Source: M3007 sp964646615 (GTDB lineage: Bacteria > Bacteroidota > Bacteroidia > Chitinophagales > Saprospiraceae). From it: DNA of 64,000 nucleotides. Numbering within the stretch: the stretch's first letter is position 1; each line of letters begins with the position of its first letter. The notes under the pieces are model-generated. The model did no database searches, had not been told where the DNA came from, and saw nothing but the letters and a program-made list of their open reading frames with translations. The position numbers and the translations under genes are program-made. Of the stretch, positions 17,225 through 26,600 are shown one piece after another. Location of the stretch: the NCBI GenBank assembly GCA_964646615.1, contig CAZYEV010000019.1, positions 62,001 through 126,000 on the forward strand. Direction: 5' to 3'.

Positions 17225-17505
17225 TCGTATATGATGATGAGGTCTTTCTCGATATACTTCTTCAGGAGCGGATTAGTCAGACTACCTTCTGTAATCAAGT
17301 CAACCCGAATACCGAGTTTATCAGACAGTTCCTGCTCTATTTGAACCAATGTGAGCAACCCAATGCGTTCTTTGAACTGGACGAGGATATCCAGGTCGCT
17401 GTTATCTCTGTTTTCGCCTCGCGCATATGATCCGAAGATACCTATGCGGGCTGGTTGGTACGGAAGGAGACACTCCAGTATTCTGGTTTGCAGTCTTTTG
17501 TCCAT
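17221..17505 (-). CDS. mntA: MntA-type nucleotidyltransferase antitoxin
   Basis: Minimal nucleotidyltransferase of the MntA/HepT toxin-antitoxin family; such proteins neutralise HepT by adding AMP to its active-site Tyr. At 94 residues it is of normal size and intact. The signature GSX10DXD is visible as GSYARGENRDNSDLDILV, with the third carboxylate probably in RVDLITE. The ATG at 17505 (MDKRLQTRILE) is preferred to the frame opening at 17592. The locus is AT-richer than its surroundings, a sign of transfer. Its partner toxin immediately downstream is frameshifted. Confidence 0.88.
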   Translation of the reverse strand: MDKRLQTRILECLLPYQPARIGIFGSYARGENRDNSDLDILVQFKERIGLLTLVQIEQELSDKLGIRVDLITEGSLTNPLLKKYIEKDLIIIYE

Positions 17506-17588
17506 AATTCTCCTGCATTTGTTCTGCGAGGAAATGGTTGGTTTGCGATAGCGCTTCTGTTTGGGCTGTGCGACGGTGCGAGCACACT

Positions 17589-18455
17589 TCAATCAAAGAG
17601 TGCCGTCTGGTTAAGCGCTTCTTCGGCTTCGAGGGCGGGGGCGTCCTCGTTATCGTTGCGCAAGGCGGGGGCGGTGTGGGCAAGCAAGCGTTTGACGATG
17701 CGCAGCTGGTAGGTGTATCGCTTTTGTTCAGGGTTGAAGATGCCGAAGTGGTCGAGTTTGTCAATGCGCACCTTGCCGCTGGCGTGGATGATGTGGCAAT
17801 CGGGCAGTACGATGCCGACGTGGCCGATATGGCCTTTGCCGTCGTCGAAGAAGGCCAGGTCGCCCAAGTGGCATTGTTCCGTGAAGTCCACGGCGACGCC
17901 TTCGTGTACCTGTTGGGTTACTTCGCGCGGCAGGCGGATGCCGGCCATTTTATAGACCAACTGCACTAAGCCGGGGGCGTCAATGCCGAAAGGTGAACGA
18001 CCGCCCCACAGGTAAGGGGCATTGAGGTAGCGCCGTGCCGTTCGGACAATCCACTCGCCGGTGCGGGGCGCCTGCGAAGGGGTAACTACCGGGCCAGAGA
18101 ACTGGAACGACAGGTCGCCTAAGCGGCAGCGCAGCCCGTCGTAGCAGGGCAGTACTGCGCCCATGGTGAGGGGAATAAAATGGTCGGTAGCCATAAGCCC
18201 TTCTACCAGCGATAGGCTGATGGAAGAGTGCTCGGCATATTCCACGTATTCGCTGGGCGTCAGGGGGCGCAGCTGGCGCGCATCTACCCAGCCACTGAAG
18301 CCATCCCAGGCGCATACGACGTGGCGCCAGCCGTCTCGGGTTTCGAGGACTTCGACGGTTTCGCCGAACAATAGCTGCGAGACCATCTCGCTTCTATCGC
18401 TCGGATGGGCGCGCATGGGCGCAATGCTGACCTGGCAGGCGGCGTACGTGGACAT
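17589..18455 (-). CDS. NlpC/P60-family protein lacking the catalytic Cys
   Basis: About residues 5-75 form an SH3-like domain (VSIAPMRAHPSDRSEMVSQL), and about 145-270 an NlpC/P60 domain of the kind that cuts gamma-D-Glu peptide bonds in peptidoglycan. The usual GxDCSG nucleophile motif reads GIDAPGLVQ here, so the Cys is Ala and the protein should not be a classical Cys peptidase. The His segment (GHIGHVGIVL, then CHIIHASGKV) is kept. No signal peptide is evident from the ATG at 18455. It could be a binding or regulatory pseudo-enzyme. Confidence 0.8.
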   Translation of the reverse strand: MSTYAACQVSIAPMRAHPSDRSEMVSQLLFGETVEVLETRDGWRHVVCAWDGFSGWVDARQLRPLTPSEYVEYAEHSSISLSLVEGLMATDHFIPLTMGAVLPCYDGLRCRLGDLSFQFSGPVVTPSQAPRTGEWIVRTARRYLNAPYLWGGRSPFGIDAPGLVQLVYKMAGIRLPREVTQQVHEGVAVDFTEQCHLGDLAFFDDGKGHIGHVGIVLPDCHIIHASGKVRIDKLDHFGIFNPEQKRYTYQLRIVKRLLAHTAPALRNDNEDAPALEAEEALNQTALFD

Positions 18456-18515
18456 GGCAAACGGCAGACGTTGGCGCAAATATCGGGCGCCCGCGCGCAG
18501 CAAGGAGCTGAGGGC

Positions 18516-18550
18516 AAAAAAGAAGGGCCGGCAGCCCCAGCTGCCGGCCC
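18516..18550 (-). terminator. Terminator of the PA-domain T9SS gene
   Basis: On the minus strand GGGCCGGCAG pairs perfectly with CTGCCGGCCC around a six-base loop and is followed by a TTCTTTTTT tract, 30 bases after the stop codon of the upstream gene. Confidence 0.85.
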
Positions 18551-18580
18551 TGCATTTAGCGCCTGAAAAACGTTCGGTGC

Positions 18581-20335
18581 TTAGTTCTGTACCACAAACT
18601 TCTTGGTCAGCGTGCCGTCTTTGGTCGCCACGCGCACTAAGTACGTACCCGACGCCAGCTGCGGCAGCGAGTAGGTGAGCAGGTTGTTCGTTACGCCGTC
18701 GCGCACTTCATAGGTGATGACGCGGCCGCTCATTTCGGCGATGGTGATGGTGGCATCCGTGGGCTGGTCGAAGCCCATTTGCAGCATCAACTGGCCATTG
18801 ACCACCGGGTTGGGGCGCACCTGCATGACGTTATCGGGCAGCGGCTTTTCGTCGGTGGTGCTTACCAGGTCAAGGTACATGCGCAGCACAGCGCTCGGGC
18901 CACCCTGGAAGCCACCGAGGAACCACTGGCCATTGAAGACCATTGTGGAAGGCGTAGGCAGCGGCACGTCCTGGTCGAAGGCATGGAAAACGCGCACAAA
19001 ATCGCCACCGTAAAGTACGGCGGCCACGTAGCGAGCACCGTTTTCGATCTCTACGCCGAAATTACCCGTATTCAGGCTGATGAGCTCTACTTTCTGATCT
19101 ACATAGTTGTTGGTGGTCGGACCTGCCTCATAGGGAGCCGTTCCTACCCACTCAAAGCTTTCCGACTCAAACTTCGTATTGTCGAAGTTGGCGTAGTTGG
19201 GCAGTACGTCGTCTTTCACTTTGAAAAAATAAACATCAGCCCGTACGCTGGTTATAGGTATCTCGTTGGCGTTGGTGGTGAAGGAGAATTCAATGTCTTT
19301 CACCCGGAATTTCTCCTTAGCCTTCGGATTCGTATTATACAATGTGCCTACACCCCAGTTATCACCCAAAGTGCCCGGGCGGAAACCTATGGTGGCGTCA
19401 TCGTCTTTAGAGAAAAGTTTGTCGCTGACGTAGAAGTTTGTCTGCACCTTCCCCTCAGCAGGAGTAACGCCGCCCACGGGGTCTGAGTTGGTCGTATAGA
19501 GGAACTTGTAGGTGCCAATAGGCAGCTCAGGTGCATAACGTCCCGGCAGAACGAAGAGGCTATCGCTTACACTGGCATCCAGAGAGGGAAGGGTGAGGCT
19601 CGTGTTATACAGCACACTGTCGTTCGCCGTCAGTACAGAGGCATTGATGACAACATTGCTGCGGTTCACGCCACTGGTGTTGGTGAGCCACACGGCAAAC
19701 TCAAAGGTATCCACCGGTATCTGGCTCACGGGCGTGCGCTTGCTTCCAGCAGGGAAGAAGATGCGGTTCATGCGCACTTCTGGGATGATGATGCAGATCT
19801 CCACCGGTTGCCCCGACTTCAGACCGGCATCCACATACTCACTCATCTCGCGGCTCATGAAGAACACCGGAATAGTGGTGTTGCCCGCTTGAGGTTGGGT
19901 AGGACCCATATTCATGACAGTGCAAGCGCCTTGAGCAGCATCGGCATAGTGGTTCGCAATCAACACGGCTAATGCACCTGCTTTCTGAGCATTGAAGGCT
20001 TTGATAGAGAAGCCGCATACGCCCCGGCGAGAGATGGCTATCTTACCCGCCAGACTTCCTGCAGGAACCGAGTCACAGGTCAGAGAGTCGCCATTAATGG
20101 TGTATGCCCAGGCTGCTGGCGCGCATACTTTACCTTGCGGGATACCGCCCCAGTTGGCTGTGCCATAACCGCAAGCACCGTTGAAAAAGTCCTTCGTGTT
20201 GCTGCCATACGACACGCGAATAACAGCGCCCGAGTTTTCCGTACCTTGTGGTTGCTGCGCTAAAAGGGCTGAAGACCACAGCATGCCGCACAGCACAAGC
20301 GTCAACGAAACGAGTTTGGTAAGTAGTTTTTTCAT
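18581..20335 (-). CDS. Secreted T9SS protein with a protease-associated domain
   Basis: Signal peptide at about residues 1-26 (LVSLTLVLCGMLWSSALLAQ). A protease-associated (PA) domain spans about 45-175, with the typical AGKIAISRRGVCGFSIKAFNAQ segment. The middle 300 residues are beta-rich and unassigned. The C-terminal 85 residues form a type A T9SS sorting domain (RPNPVVNGQ, SGRVITYEV, LASGTYLVRV, KKFVVQN), so the protein should be exported by T9SS to the surface or medium. There is no peptidase motif, so a binding or matrix role is more likely than catalysis. It has its own terminator. Confidence 0.87.
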   Translation of the reverse strand: MKKLLTKLVSLTLVLCGMLWSSALLAQQPQGTENSGAVIRVSYGSNTKDFFNGACGYGTANWGGIPQGKVCAPAAWAYTINGDSLTCDSVPAGSLAGKIAISRRGVCGFSIKAFNAQKAGALAVLIANHYADAAQGACTVMNMGPTQPQAGNTTIPVFFMSREMSEYVDAGLKSGQPVEICIIIPEVRMNRIFFPAGSKRTPVSQIPVDTFEFAVWLTNTSGVNRSNVVINASVLTANDSVLYNTSLTLPSLDASVSDSLFVLPGRYAPELPIGTYKFLYTTNSDPVGGVTPAEGKVQTNFYVSDKLFSKDDDATIGFRPGTLGDNWGVGTLYNTNPKAKEKFRVKDIEFSFTTNANEIPITSVRADVYFFKVKDDVLPNYANFDNTKFESESFEWVGTAPYEAGPTTNNYVDQKVELISLNTGNFGVEIENGARYVAAVLYGGDFVRVFHAFDQDVPLPTPSTMVFNGQWFLGGFQGGPSAVLRMYLDLVSTTDEKPLPDNVMQVRPNPVVNGQLMLQMGFDQPTDATITIAEMSGRVITYEVRDGVTNNLLTYSLPQLASGTYLVRVATKDGTLTKKFVVQN

Positions 20336-20507
20336 AACAACAGCAGAGGATTTAATGAATGTGAGGAAATATCGAGCTGCGAATTTAAGCCGCCCCTTGC
20401 GAAAGCAAAGACACCTCCAACTTCTTTTAAAAAATATCTACGCAAAAAAGACCGGAGCGGTTTGCTCCAGGACCTTCCTTTTTTGCTAAAAATCAAGCTT
20501 TTAGCAC

Positions 20508-20519
20508 TTCGATATCGAA
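20508..20519. promoter_or_regulatory. Perfect 12-bp palindrome upstream of the GH109-like gene
   Basis: TTCGATATCGAA is perfectly self-complementary and lies in the divergent region between the PA-domain gene and the GH109-like gene. It could be an operator. Only one copy is visible, so the call is weak. Confidence 0.25.
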
Positions 20520-20662
20520 AAAGCCGATTTGTGTCCGCCTGGCTAAAAAAATGTGCCCGGTATGTTTATCCGCTTTTTGCTGTAGCGTTGCACGCCATCC
20601 GGCCTGCTCTCTGTGGGCCAAAGCACACTCGTTTTCCTCTTTACACCTGGTACACACACGCT

Positions 20663-22066
20663 ATGCCGAGAACAATCAACCGCCGCCGCTTTCTGAAAAA
20701 CACCGCTTTAGCCGCTGCTGCTACCGCATTGCCCGGTGCCTTGCGCTCTCAAACATCGCAGGTCGAGGGCAGCCCGGCTATCGTTGCGCCTCGAGCGCTC
20801 AAATCCCGACTACGCCTCGGTTTCATCGGTACCGGCCTGCGCGGCCAGACGCACCTCGACCTGGCACTGCGTCGCACCGATTGCGAAGTAGCCGCCATTG
20901 CCGAGCCCGACCCCGTCATGCGCGACCGCGCCCTCCAACAAATCGCCCGCGCGGGCAAATCCAAACCCGACGTCTATGACCGCGGCGACTACGACTACCT
21001 GCGCCTGCTCCAGGACCAGAACATAGACGCCGTCGTCATCTCCTCACCCTGGGAATGGCACGCCCCGCAGTGCATCGCCGCCATGCAGGCCGGCAAGTAC
21101 GCCGGCGTCGAAGTGCGCGGCGCCTTTTCCTTAGACGACTGCTGGCAATTGGTGCGCACACACGAAGCCACCGGCACCCACCTGATGCTGCTGGAAAACG
21201 TCTGCTACCGCCGCGACGTCATGGCTGTGCTCCAAATGGTGCGCGCCGGCCTCTTCGGCGAACTCATCCACCTCGAAGGCGGATACCAGCACGACCTGCG
21301 CGGCGTCAAGTTCAACGACGGCATTACTCCCTACGACTCCGGCGTCGAATTTGGCCCAAAAGGCTTCTCCGAAGCCAAATGGCGCACCAAACACTCCGTC
21401 CATCGCAATGGCGACCTGTACCCCACCCACGGGCTGGGCCCCATCGCCATGATGACCAACATCAACCGCGGCAATCGCTTCCTCTACCTGACCTCAACGG
21501 CCTCCAAAGCGCGCGGCCTGCACGACTACATCATCCAACACCCCAAGGGCGGCCCCGACCATCCCAACGCCCGCGTACGCTTCAACCTCGGCGACGTGGT
21601 TACTACCGTCATCAAAACTGCCAACGGCGAAACCATCCTCCTCTCGCACGACACCAACCTGACCCGACCCTACTCTCTGGGCTTCCGCGTACAGGGCACG
21701 CGCGGCATCTGGATGGACGTCAACAAGAGCCTCCTCCTCGACGGCCAAACACCCGCCCACCAGTGGACAGACGCCAAACCCTGGCTCGAACGCTACGACC
21801 ACCCCCTGTGGAAACGCTACGGCAACGACGCCAAAGGCGCCGGACACGGCGGCATGGACTTCTTCGTCTTTCACCACTTCATCGAGTCGGCCAAACGCCA
21901 ACAAGCCCCGCAAATGGACGTCTACGACGCAGCAGCCTGGTTAGCCATCACGCCGCTCTCCGAAGCCAGCATCGCCACCGGCAGCAGCCCACAGCCCTTC
22001 CCGGACTTCACCTCCGGACGCTGGACAGAACGCAAACCCGACTTCGCCATGAACGACGAATTCTAA
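20663..22066 (+). CDS. Tat-exported Gfo/Idh/MocA oxidoreductase, GH109-like
   Basis: From the ATG at 20663 the protein opens with a twin-arginine signal (INRRRFLKNTALAAAATALPG). A Rossmann NAD-binding fold follows (LGFIGTGLRGQTHLDLALRR, about residues 50-175), then the Gfo/Idh C-terminal domain. Segments such as EVRGAFSLDDCWQLV, HLMLLENVCY and GDLYPTHGLGPIAMM are typical of GH109 alpha-N-acetylgalactosaminidases, which use NAD and remove GalNAc from glycans. 467 residues fits. Substrate is inferred; related proteins act on other sugars. The frame is open from 20462, but the Tat signal sets the start. Confidence 0.87.
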   Translation: MPRTINRRRFLKNTALAAAATALPGALRSQTSQVEGSPAIVAPRALKSRLRLGFIGTGLRGQTHLDLALRRTDCEVAAIAEPDPVMRDRALQQIARAGKSKPDVYDRGDYDYLRLLQDQNIDAVVISSPWEWHAPQCIAAMQAGKYAGVEVRGAFSLDDCWQLVRTHEATGTHLMLLENVCYRRDVMAVLQMVRAGLFGELIHLEGGYQHDLRGVKFNDGITPYDSGVEFGPKGFSEAKWRTKHSVHRNGDLYPTHGLGPIAMMTNINRGNRFLYLTSTASKARGLHDYIIQHPKGGPDHPNARVRFNLGDVVTTVIKTANGETILLSHDTNLTRPYSLGFRVQGTRGIWMDVNKSLLLDGQTPAHQWTDAKPWLERYDHPLWKRYGNDAKGAGHGGMDFFVFHHFIESAKRQQAPQMDVYDAAAWLAITPLSEASIATGSSPQPFPDFTSGRWTERKPDFAMNDEF

Positions 22067-22078
22067 GGGCCACACCCC

Positions 22079-22204
22079 TCAGCGGAACAGCGTCAACGCC
22101 TGCAATACTGTGCGCCATATGCCCCACAACGCAGGCGCGGCCACAAATGCCCACGAGAGGTAAAGGGCCATCTTTTCGCGAAGCATCAATTTTATCCTCT
22201 TCAT
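22079..22204 (-). CDS. Small subunit of the OFA-family MFS transporter (41 aa)
   Basis: A 41-codon gene missed by size cut-offs. It begins with an ATG that overlaps the stop of the MFS gene (ATGA at 22204-22201), so translation should be coupled. The protein is one hydrophobic helix (LYLSWAFVAAPALWGIWRTV) after a basic start and ends LTLFR. The W-x-hydrophobic-P-x-x-WG pattern matches the small subunit known beside oxalate/formate-antiporter-type MFS proteins in other bacteria, as I remember it. It probably sits in the inner membrane with the transporter. Confidence 0.72.
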   Translation of the reverse strand: MKRIKLMLREKMALYLSWAFVAAPALWGIWRTVLQALTLFR

Positions 22205-23562
22205 GAGTCGGAATGTTTTAAGGGCCGTACTGCCAGGTTACAAATCAGCCCCAGCACTAGCAGCCCGGCCATCAGGTACATCGTCAGCGAGTACGCCTGC
22301 GCCGGCGGAAGGCCCAGGGTCTCTATCTGGTATGCTCGCAGGTGGTTGAGCAACTGCGGGCCGATAACAGCCGCCAGGCTCCAGGCCAGCAACAAACGCC
22401 CGTGAATAGCGCCCACCTCGCGCACGCCAAACACGTCGCGCAGGTAAGCCGGTATTGTGGCAAAGCCCCCGCCGTACATGCTCATGATGATGCCAAAGGC
22501 CAGAACAAATCCCGTCAGCGCACCCAAGCGGCCCGTCCAGGGTACCGCTACGTACAACACCGCCCCCAGCACAAAGAATATAATATAGGTGTTGCGACGC
22601 CCAATTTTGTCGGACAACGACGACCAAAAGAAGCGCCCCACCATATTGAACAGGCTCAATAAGCCCACAAAACCACTCGCCGCCGCCGCCGTTACGGCCC
22701 GCTCGGGGCCAACTACCGCCTCCGAAAACATCTCCTGTATCATTACTGACGCCTGGCCCAGCACACCCAACCCCGCACTGACGTTGAGCATAAGCACCCC
22801 GAAAAGCAGATAAAACTGGGGCATCCGAATGGCCTCATCTGCTGTCAAGCCCAAGTCCGTCCAGGGCTGGCGCGGCAGCCTATCCATGCCCGCCGGAAGC
22901 CATCCCTCCGGCGGAATACGCACCGTAAACACGCCAAAAAGCATGTAGGCCAGATAGAGCGCGCCCATAACGGCGAAGGTTTCCGCCATACCCGTCGAAG
23001 TGGGCGTGCGGAAAGCATCCATCAGCGCCACCGATAATGGCGCCGCCAGCATGGCTCCACCGCCAAAGCCCATAATGGCCATGCCCGTAGCCATGCCCGG
23101 CCGGTCAGGAAACCACTTGATAAGCGTGGACACGGGCGAAATGTAGCCCAGCCCAAGCCCTATGCCGCCCAGCACACCGTGCCCCAAATACAGCAAGGCC
23201 AGCTGGTGCTGCCAAACGCCCACGGCCGACACGAAAAAGCCGCCCGAAAAACACAACGCGGACACAAACATGGCCTTGCGCGGGCCGACGCGCTCCAGCC
23301 AGCGGCCAAATACCGCAGCCGATGCTCCTAAACAAAACAGCGCTATCGAAAAGATATGCCCCACTTCCACCAGCGTCCAGTCGCCATCGGCGGGCTGAGT
23401 GATGCCCACGAGTTGCGTGAGCGGCTTGTTGAACACACTGTAAGCGTATATCTGGCCAATGCACAGGTGAATGGCCAACGCTGCTGGCGGCACACGCCAG
23501 CGGTTATAGCCCGGCGGTGCTACGCTGTGGGCTTTGTCTAAAAAAGAGAACAAGGCAGGCAT
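22201..23562 (-). CDS. OFA-family MFS transporter
   Basis: A 453-residue, 12-helix major-facilitator protein of the oxalate/formate antiporter group. Features include the early IHLCIGQIYAYSVFNKPL helix, the FGRWLERVGPRKA loop (motif A) and GIGLGLGYISPVSTLIKWFPDRPGMATG around helix 5. In the second half, NMVGRFFWSSLSDKIGRRN repeats motif A. Substrate is probably a small carboxylate, but OFA members vary. The start could be the ATG at 23562, used here. The 41-residue partner follows immediately. Confidence 0.88.
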   Translation of the reverse strand: MPALFSFLDKAHSVAPPGYNRWRVPPAALAIHLCIGQIYAYSVFNKPLTQLVGITQPADGDWTLVEVGHIFSIALFCLGASAAVFGRWLERVGPRKAMFVSALCFSGGFFVSAVGVWQHQLALLYLGHGVLGGIGLGLGYISPVSTLIKWFPDRPGMATGMAIMGFGGGAMLAAPLSVALMDAFRTPTSTGMAETFAVMGALYLAYMLFGVFTVRIPPEGWLPAGMDRLPRQPWTDLGLTADEAIRMPQFYLLFGVLMLNVSAGLGVLGQASVMIQEMFSEAVVGPERAVTAAAASGFVGLLSLFNMVGRFFWSSLSDKIGRRNTYIIFFVLGAVLYVAVPWTGRLGALTGFVLAFGIIMSMYGGGFATIPAYLRDVFGVREVGAIHGRLLLAWSLAAVIGPQLLNHLRAYQIETLGLPPAQAYSLTMYLMAGLLVLGLICNLAVRPLKHSDS

Positions 23563-23688
23563 CGCGGTGTCTCACGTCATTTTGGCGGGCAAAATGCGAA
23601 GTTTTTTTCGGCAAACAGGCGCAAAAACACATTGGCCTGCTGCTGACAGGCAACGTCAACGATGGCAAAGGGAATGCGATAGTGGGCT

Positions 23689-26600
23689 TCAGAAGCCGAC
23701 CACTATCCGCCGCACAAAAGTGCGCCCCGGCGCCAGCACCCGCAGAAAGTAAATGCCTGAAGGCAAGCCCTCCACTGCAAGCGGAAAGTCGCCCAGCCGT
23801 GCCTGGCGCATTATCTGCCCTGCCGCATTTGTGAGCCACACGGGCGTTGTGGCCTCGACATCTATGCCCTTCCACTCTGCAAACAGCAGGCTTCGCGTCG
23901 GCACGGGCCACACGCGCAGCAGGTCGGTCGTTGAGGCATCCCGAACGCTGGAAATGCCTGTCCGCTGAATGCGCCAGGCTCGGTCGCGTTGCAGGGGCTG
24001 CACCGGAATGATGAGTACGCTGTCAGCGCCTACTTCCGCCTCCCAGACTATCTGCGGCAGTGTGTCGAACGCCCAGGGCTCCCATAGGGCGATGCGGTAT
24101 TTGCCCGGCAGCAGGCCTTCTAATTGCACGTTCCCTTGCGCCGGTGTGGGCAGGCCCTGAGTTATTACGCGATGCCAGAAGTGCTCGCGGTGGCGCACCC
24201 ATAGCAGTGCATCGTCGCCTCTGGCATTCCGCAGGGCGCGGACGCGCAGGGCAGGGTGGTCGGTAGCGGCTTTCGCCTCTTCGTAGCGGTCGGTGTTGAA
24301 CGGCACCCCCGCCGTAAAGGCGGCAAAAGGCCGGTAATGCCGATGCAATTGCAGCGCCTCGATATTATCGCTGTTCCAGAGCAGGCCACTCACGCCGCCG
24401 GCAAAGAGATGCCCCCAGACCCAGTTGTGCAGCCAGACGCCAGCAGTGTCCAACGACAGCAGCGGGTCGGGCGTCTGGTCGCCGGGCTGGTCTAAGTCCG
24501 TCTCGCCGATGATGACCGGCTTATTGCGCAATGGGTCGGTGCTCAGGTGGCGCCCATACGCTTCGATGAGCGCGGCGGCGTCGCGCTGGAGCGCCTGGCG
24601 GTCGTACCATTGGCCCTCTATTTCAAAGCCATCCAGGAAACCCGTCGTCTGGGCATATGCATGAACGTCAGCGTAGGACGCCGACGAAGCCCGCCAGTAT
24701 TCGGGTACCCATTCGCTCCAGAACGACGTGCTGACCATGCGCGGGAAAGGCCCATGCTTTTGGAAATACGCTGCCATGCGCTCCAACAGGTTGAAGTAGC
24801 TCCCTGGAGCGCCTTCGTTGACCAATTCCCAGGCGGCCACAGAGGGCGCCCACCCCCAACGCGCCACCAAATGGCGCCAATAGGCCCTGTAGAGGCGGTC
24901 TAAGTAGGTGCCCGGCTGTGGCTCAAACTGGCCTTTAGCCGGGTGTAAGGCACCGTGGCGGTCGAAAAAGTTGAGCAAGGGGTCGTTTTTTTCCAAAATC
25001 ACTACCTGATAATGAATGCCGCGGCGCGCTGCCTCGCGGATGAGGTAATCGGCCTTTCGGCATTCGATGGGGTCGGCATACCGGTGTGCATTGGCGTTCC
25101 ACGTATCCAGCACATTGGGCCCCAGCCGGCCGTCCGCATAAATGGGCTGAAGGGTCAGCTGCTCTATCCAGGCAGCGCCGGCGCTAACGTCTTCTAAAGT
25201 CAGGTAGAGAAAGGGTAGTTGGTCGTTCTCCGCCGTCCAGTCTGCTGTCAGATAAACCCAGTCGCTGTGGCCGCGCAGCACATAGGGCGACAGGCGTATG
25301 CCAGCGTTAGGCCTGACGTCGTCAGTGCCCAACCACCCGCCGGTTTTGAGCACCAGCCCACCGTTGCCGACGACGCCCTCCACCCGCACGCGGGCCGTAA
25401 TGCGGTAGGTACGACCGGTCTCCAACGGCACCGACGACCAGAAACCGCGAAAAAGGGAAGGCGTCTGCACGTTTTCGATGGGTGGCCAGGCGATTTTCCA
25501 GCTCACCTCGCCGCGGCCGTAACGGCGCTCGGGCGTAAGCACGGATGCAGGCAAATAGCCGTTGTGTTGCATAGGGTGATGTGTGGCCCACGACGACCAG
25601 GCGTCCGAAAAAGGCGCGATGGGCGAAAGCCAGAAGCGCCCGTAGGTTATGCCGTTGGCGCTCCACCGCGCGAGGTGCTCGTCCAGCTCCGGCAGCGAGC
25701 GGTCGGCGCTCACGTTGTAGCCCATGGGCAGAAAAGGCGAGCCATCAGCATGCTCAAAATAGCGATTGTCCGCCGCCGAAGGGCGGATGTATCCCTTGCC
25801 GGCAAAGCCCGACACGGTTACGGCTGGTAGTGGCGCGAGTGCCTTTCCGCTGCGGTCTTCTACGCGCAGCCAGCCCGACCACTGCCCTTCGCGCGGGAAG
25901 CTCATACGCAGCGCCCAGTGCCAGTCGCCGGAGGGACGCAAGTCGTTGCCTGCCGGCGCATAGTCTAAGGTGTAAAAGCAGGGCATCAACAATGTATCGC
26001 CCTGTGAGACAAACACGGCCTCCGCCGTAATGCCGCTGCTGTCGCCGGGCAAATGGCCGAAGGGTAAAAAGGCGTCGGTGCCGCGTGTCTCCAGCTGAAA
26101 CCGACACGTCCACAGTCCCCATACCTGGGCCTGGGGCGGGTCGCAGGTGATCTGTAGTGGGTGCGGCCCGGTGTAGGCGGGGTCGAGGCGATGCACCCGC
26201 AGGCGGGCAATGATGGCCTGGCCCTGAGGTGTTACGCCCTGAACGGCGAGGGTATTTTCGCCGTGCGCTAAGGCTATGGGCGGCAGGGTCCAGAGCGTGT
26301 CGGTGCCGGCATTGACCCACCCGCTCTGTTCCGTGCGCTCATTGACCCAAAGGAGGGCACCCGACCAGCCTTTTCGCGTGCCACCCAGGACGACTGTCGG
26401 CAGGCTCGTCGTCCATTCCGCTGCGTTGGTAGGTGCGGTGATGCGCAGGTGCGGAGCATGAGCGGGCGCTGTTATCCGCACCGTATCGCTCCGGGCTGCC
26501 AATGCGCCTTCGTCGTCGCGCACCTCCACGGTCAGGCGATACCTGCCGGGTACGCCGTATGTGTGCCGGAAAGTGTCGGCCAGGCCGACGGCGCTGGCGC

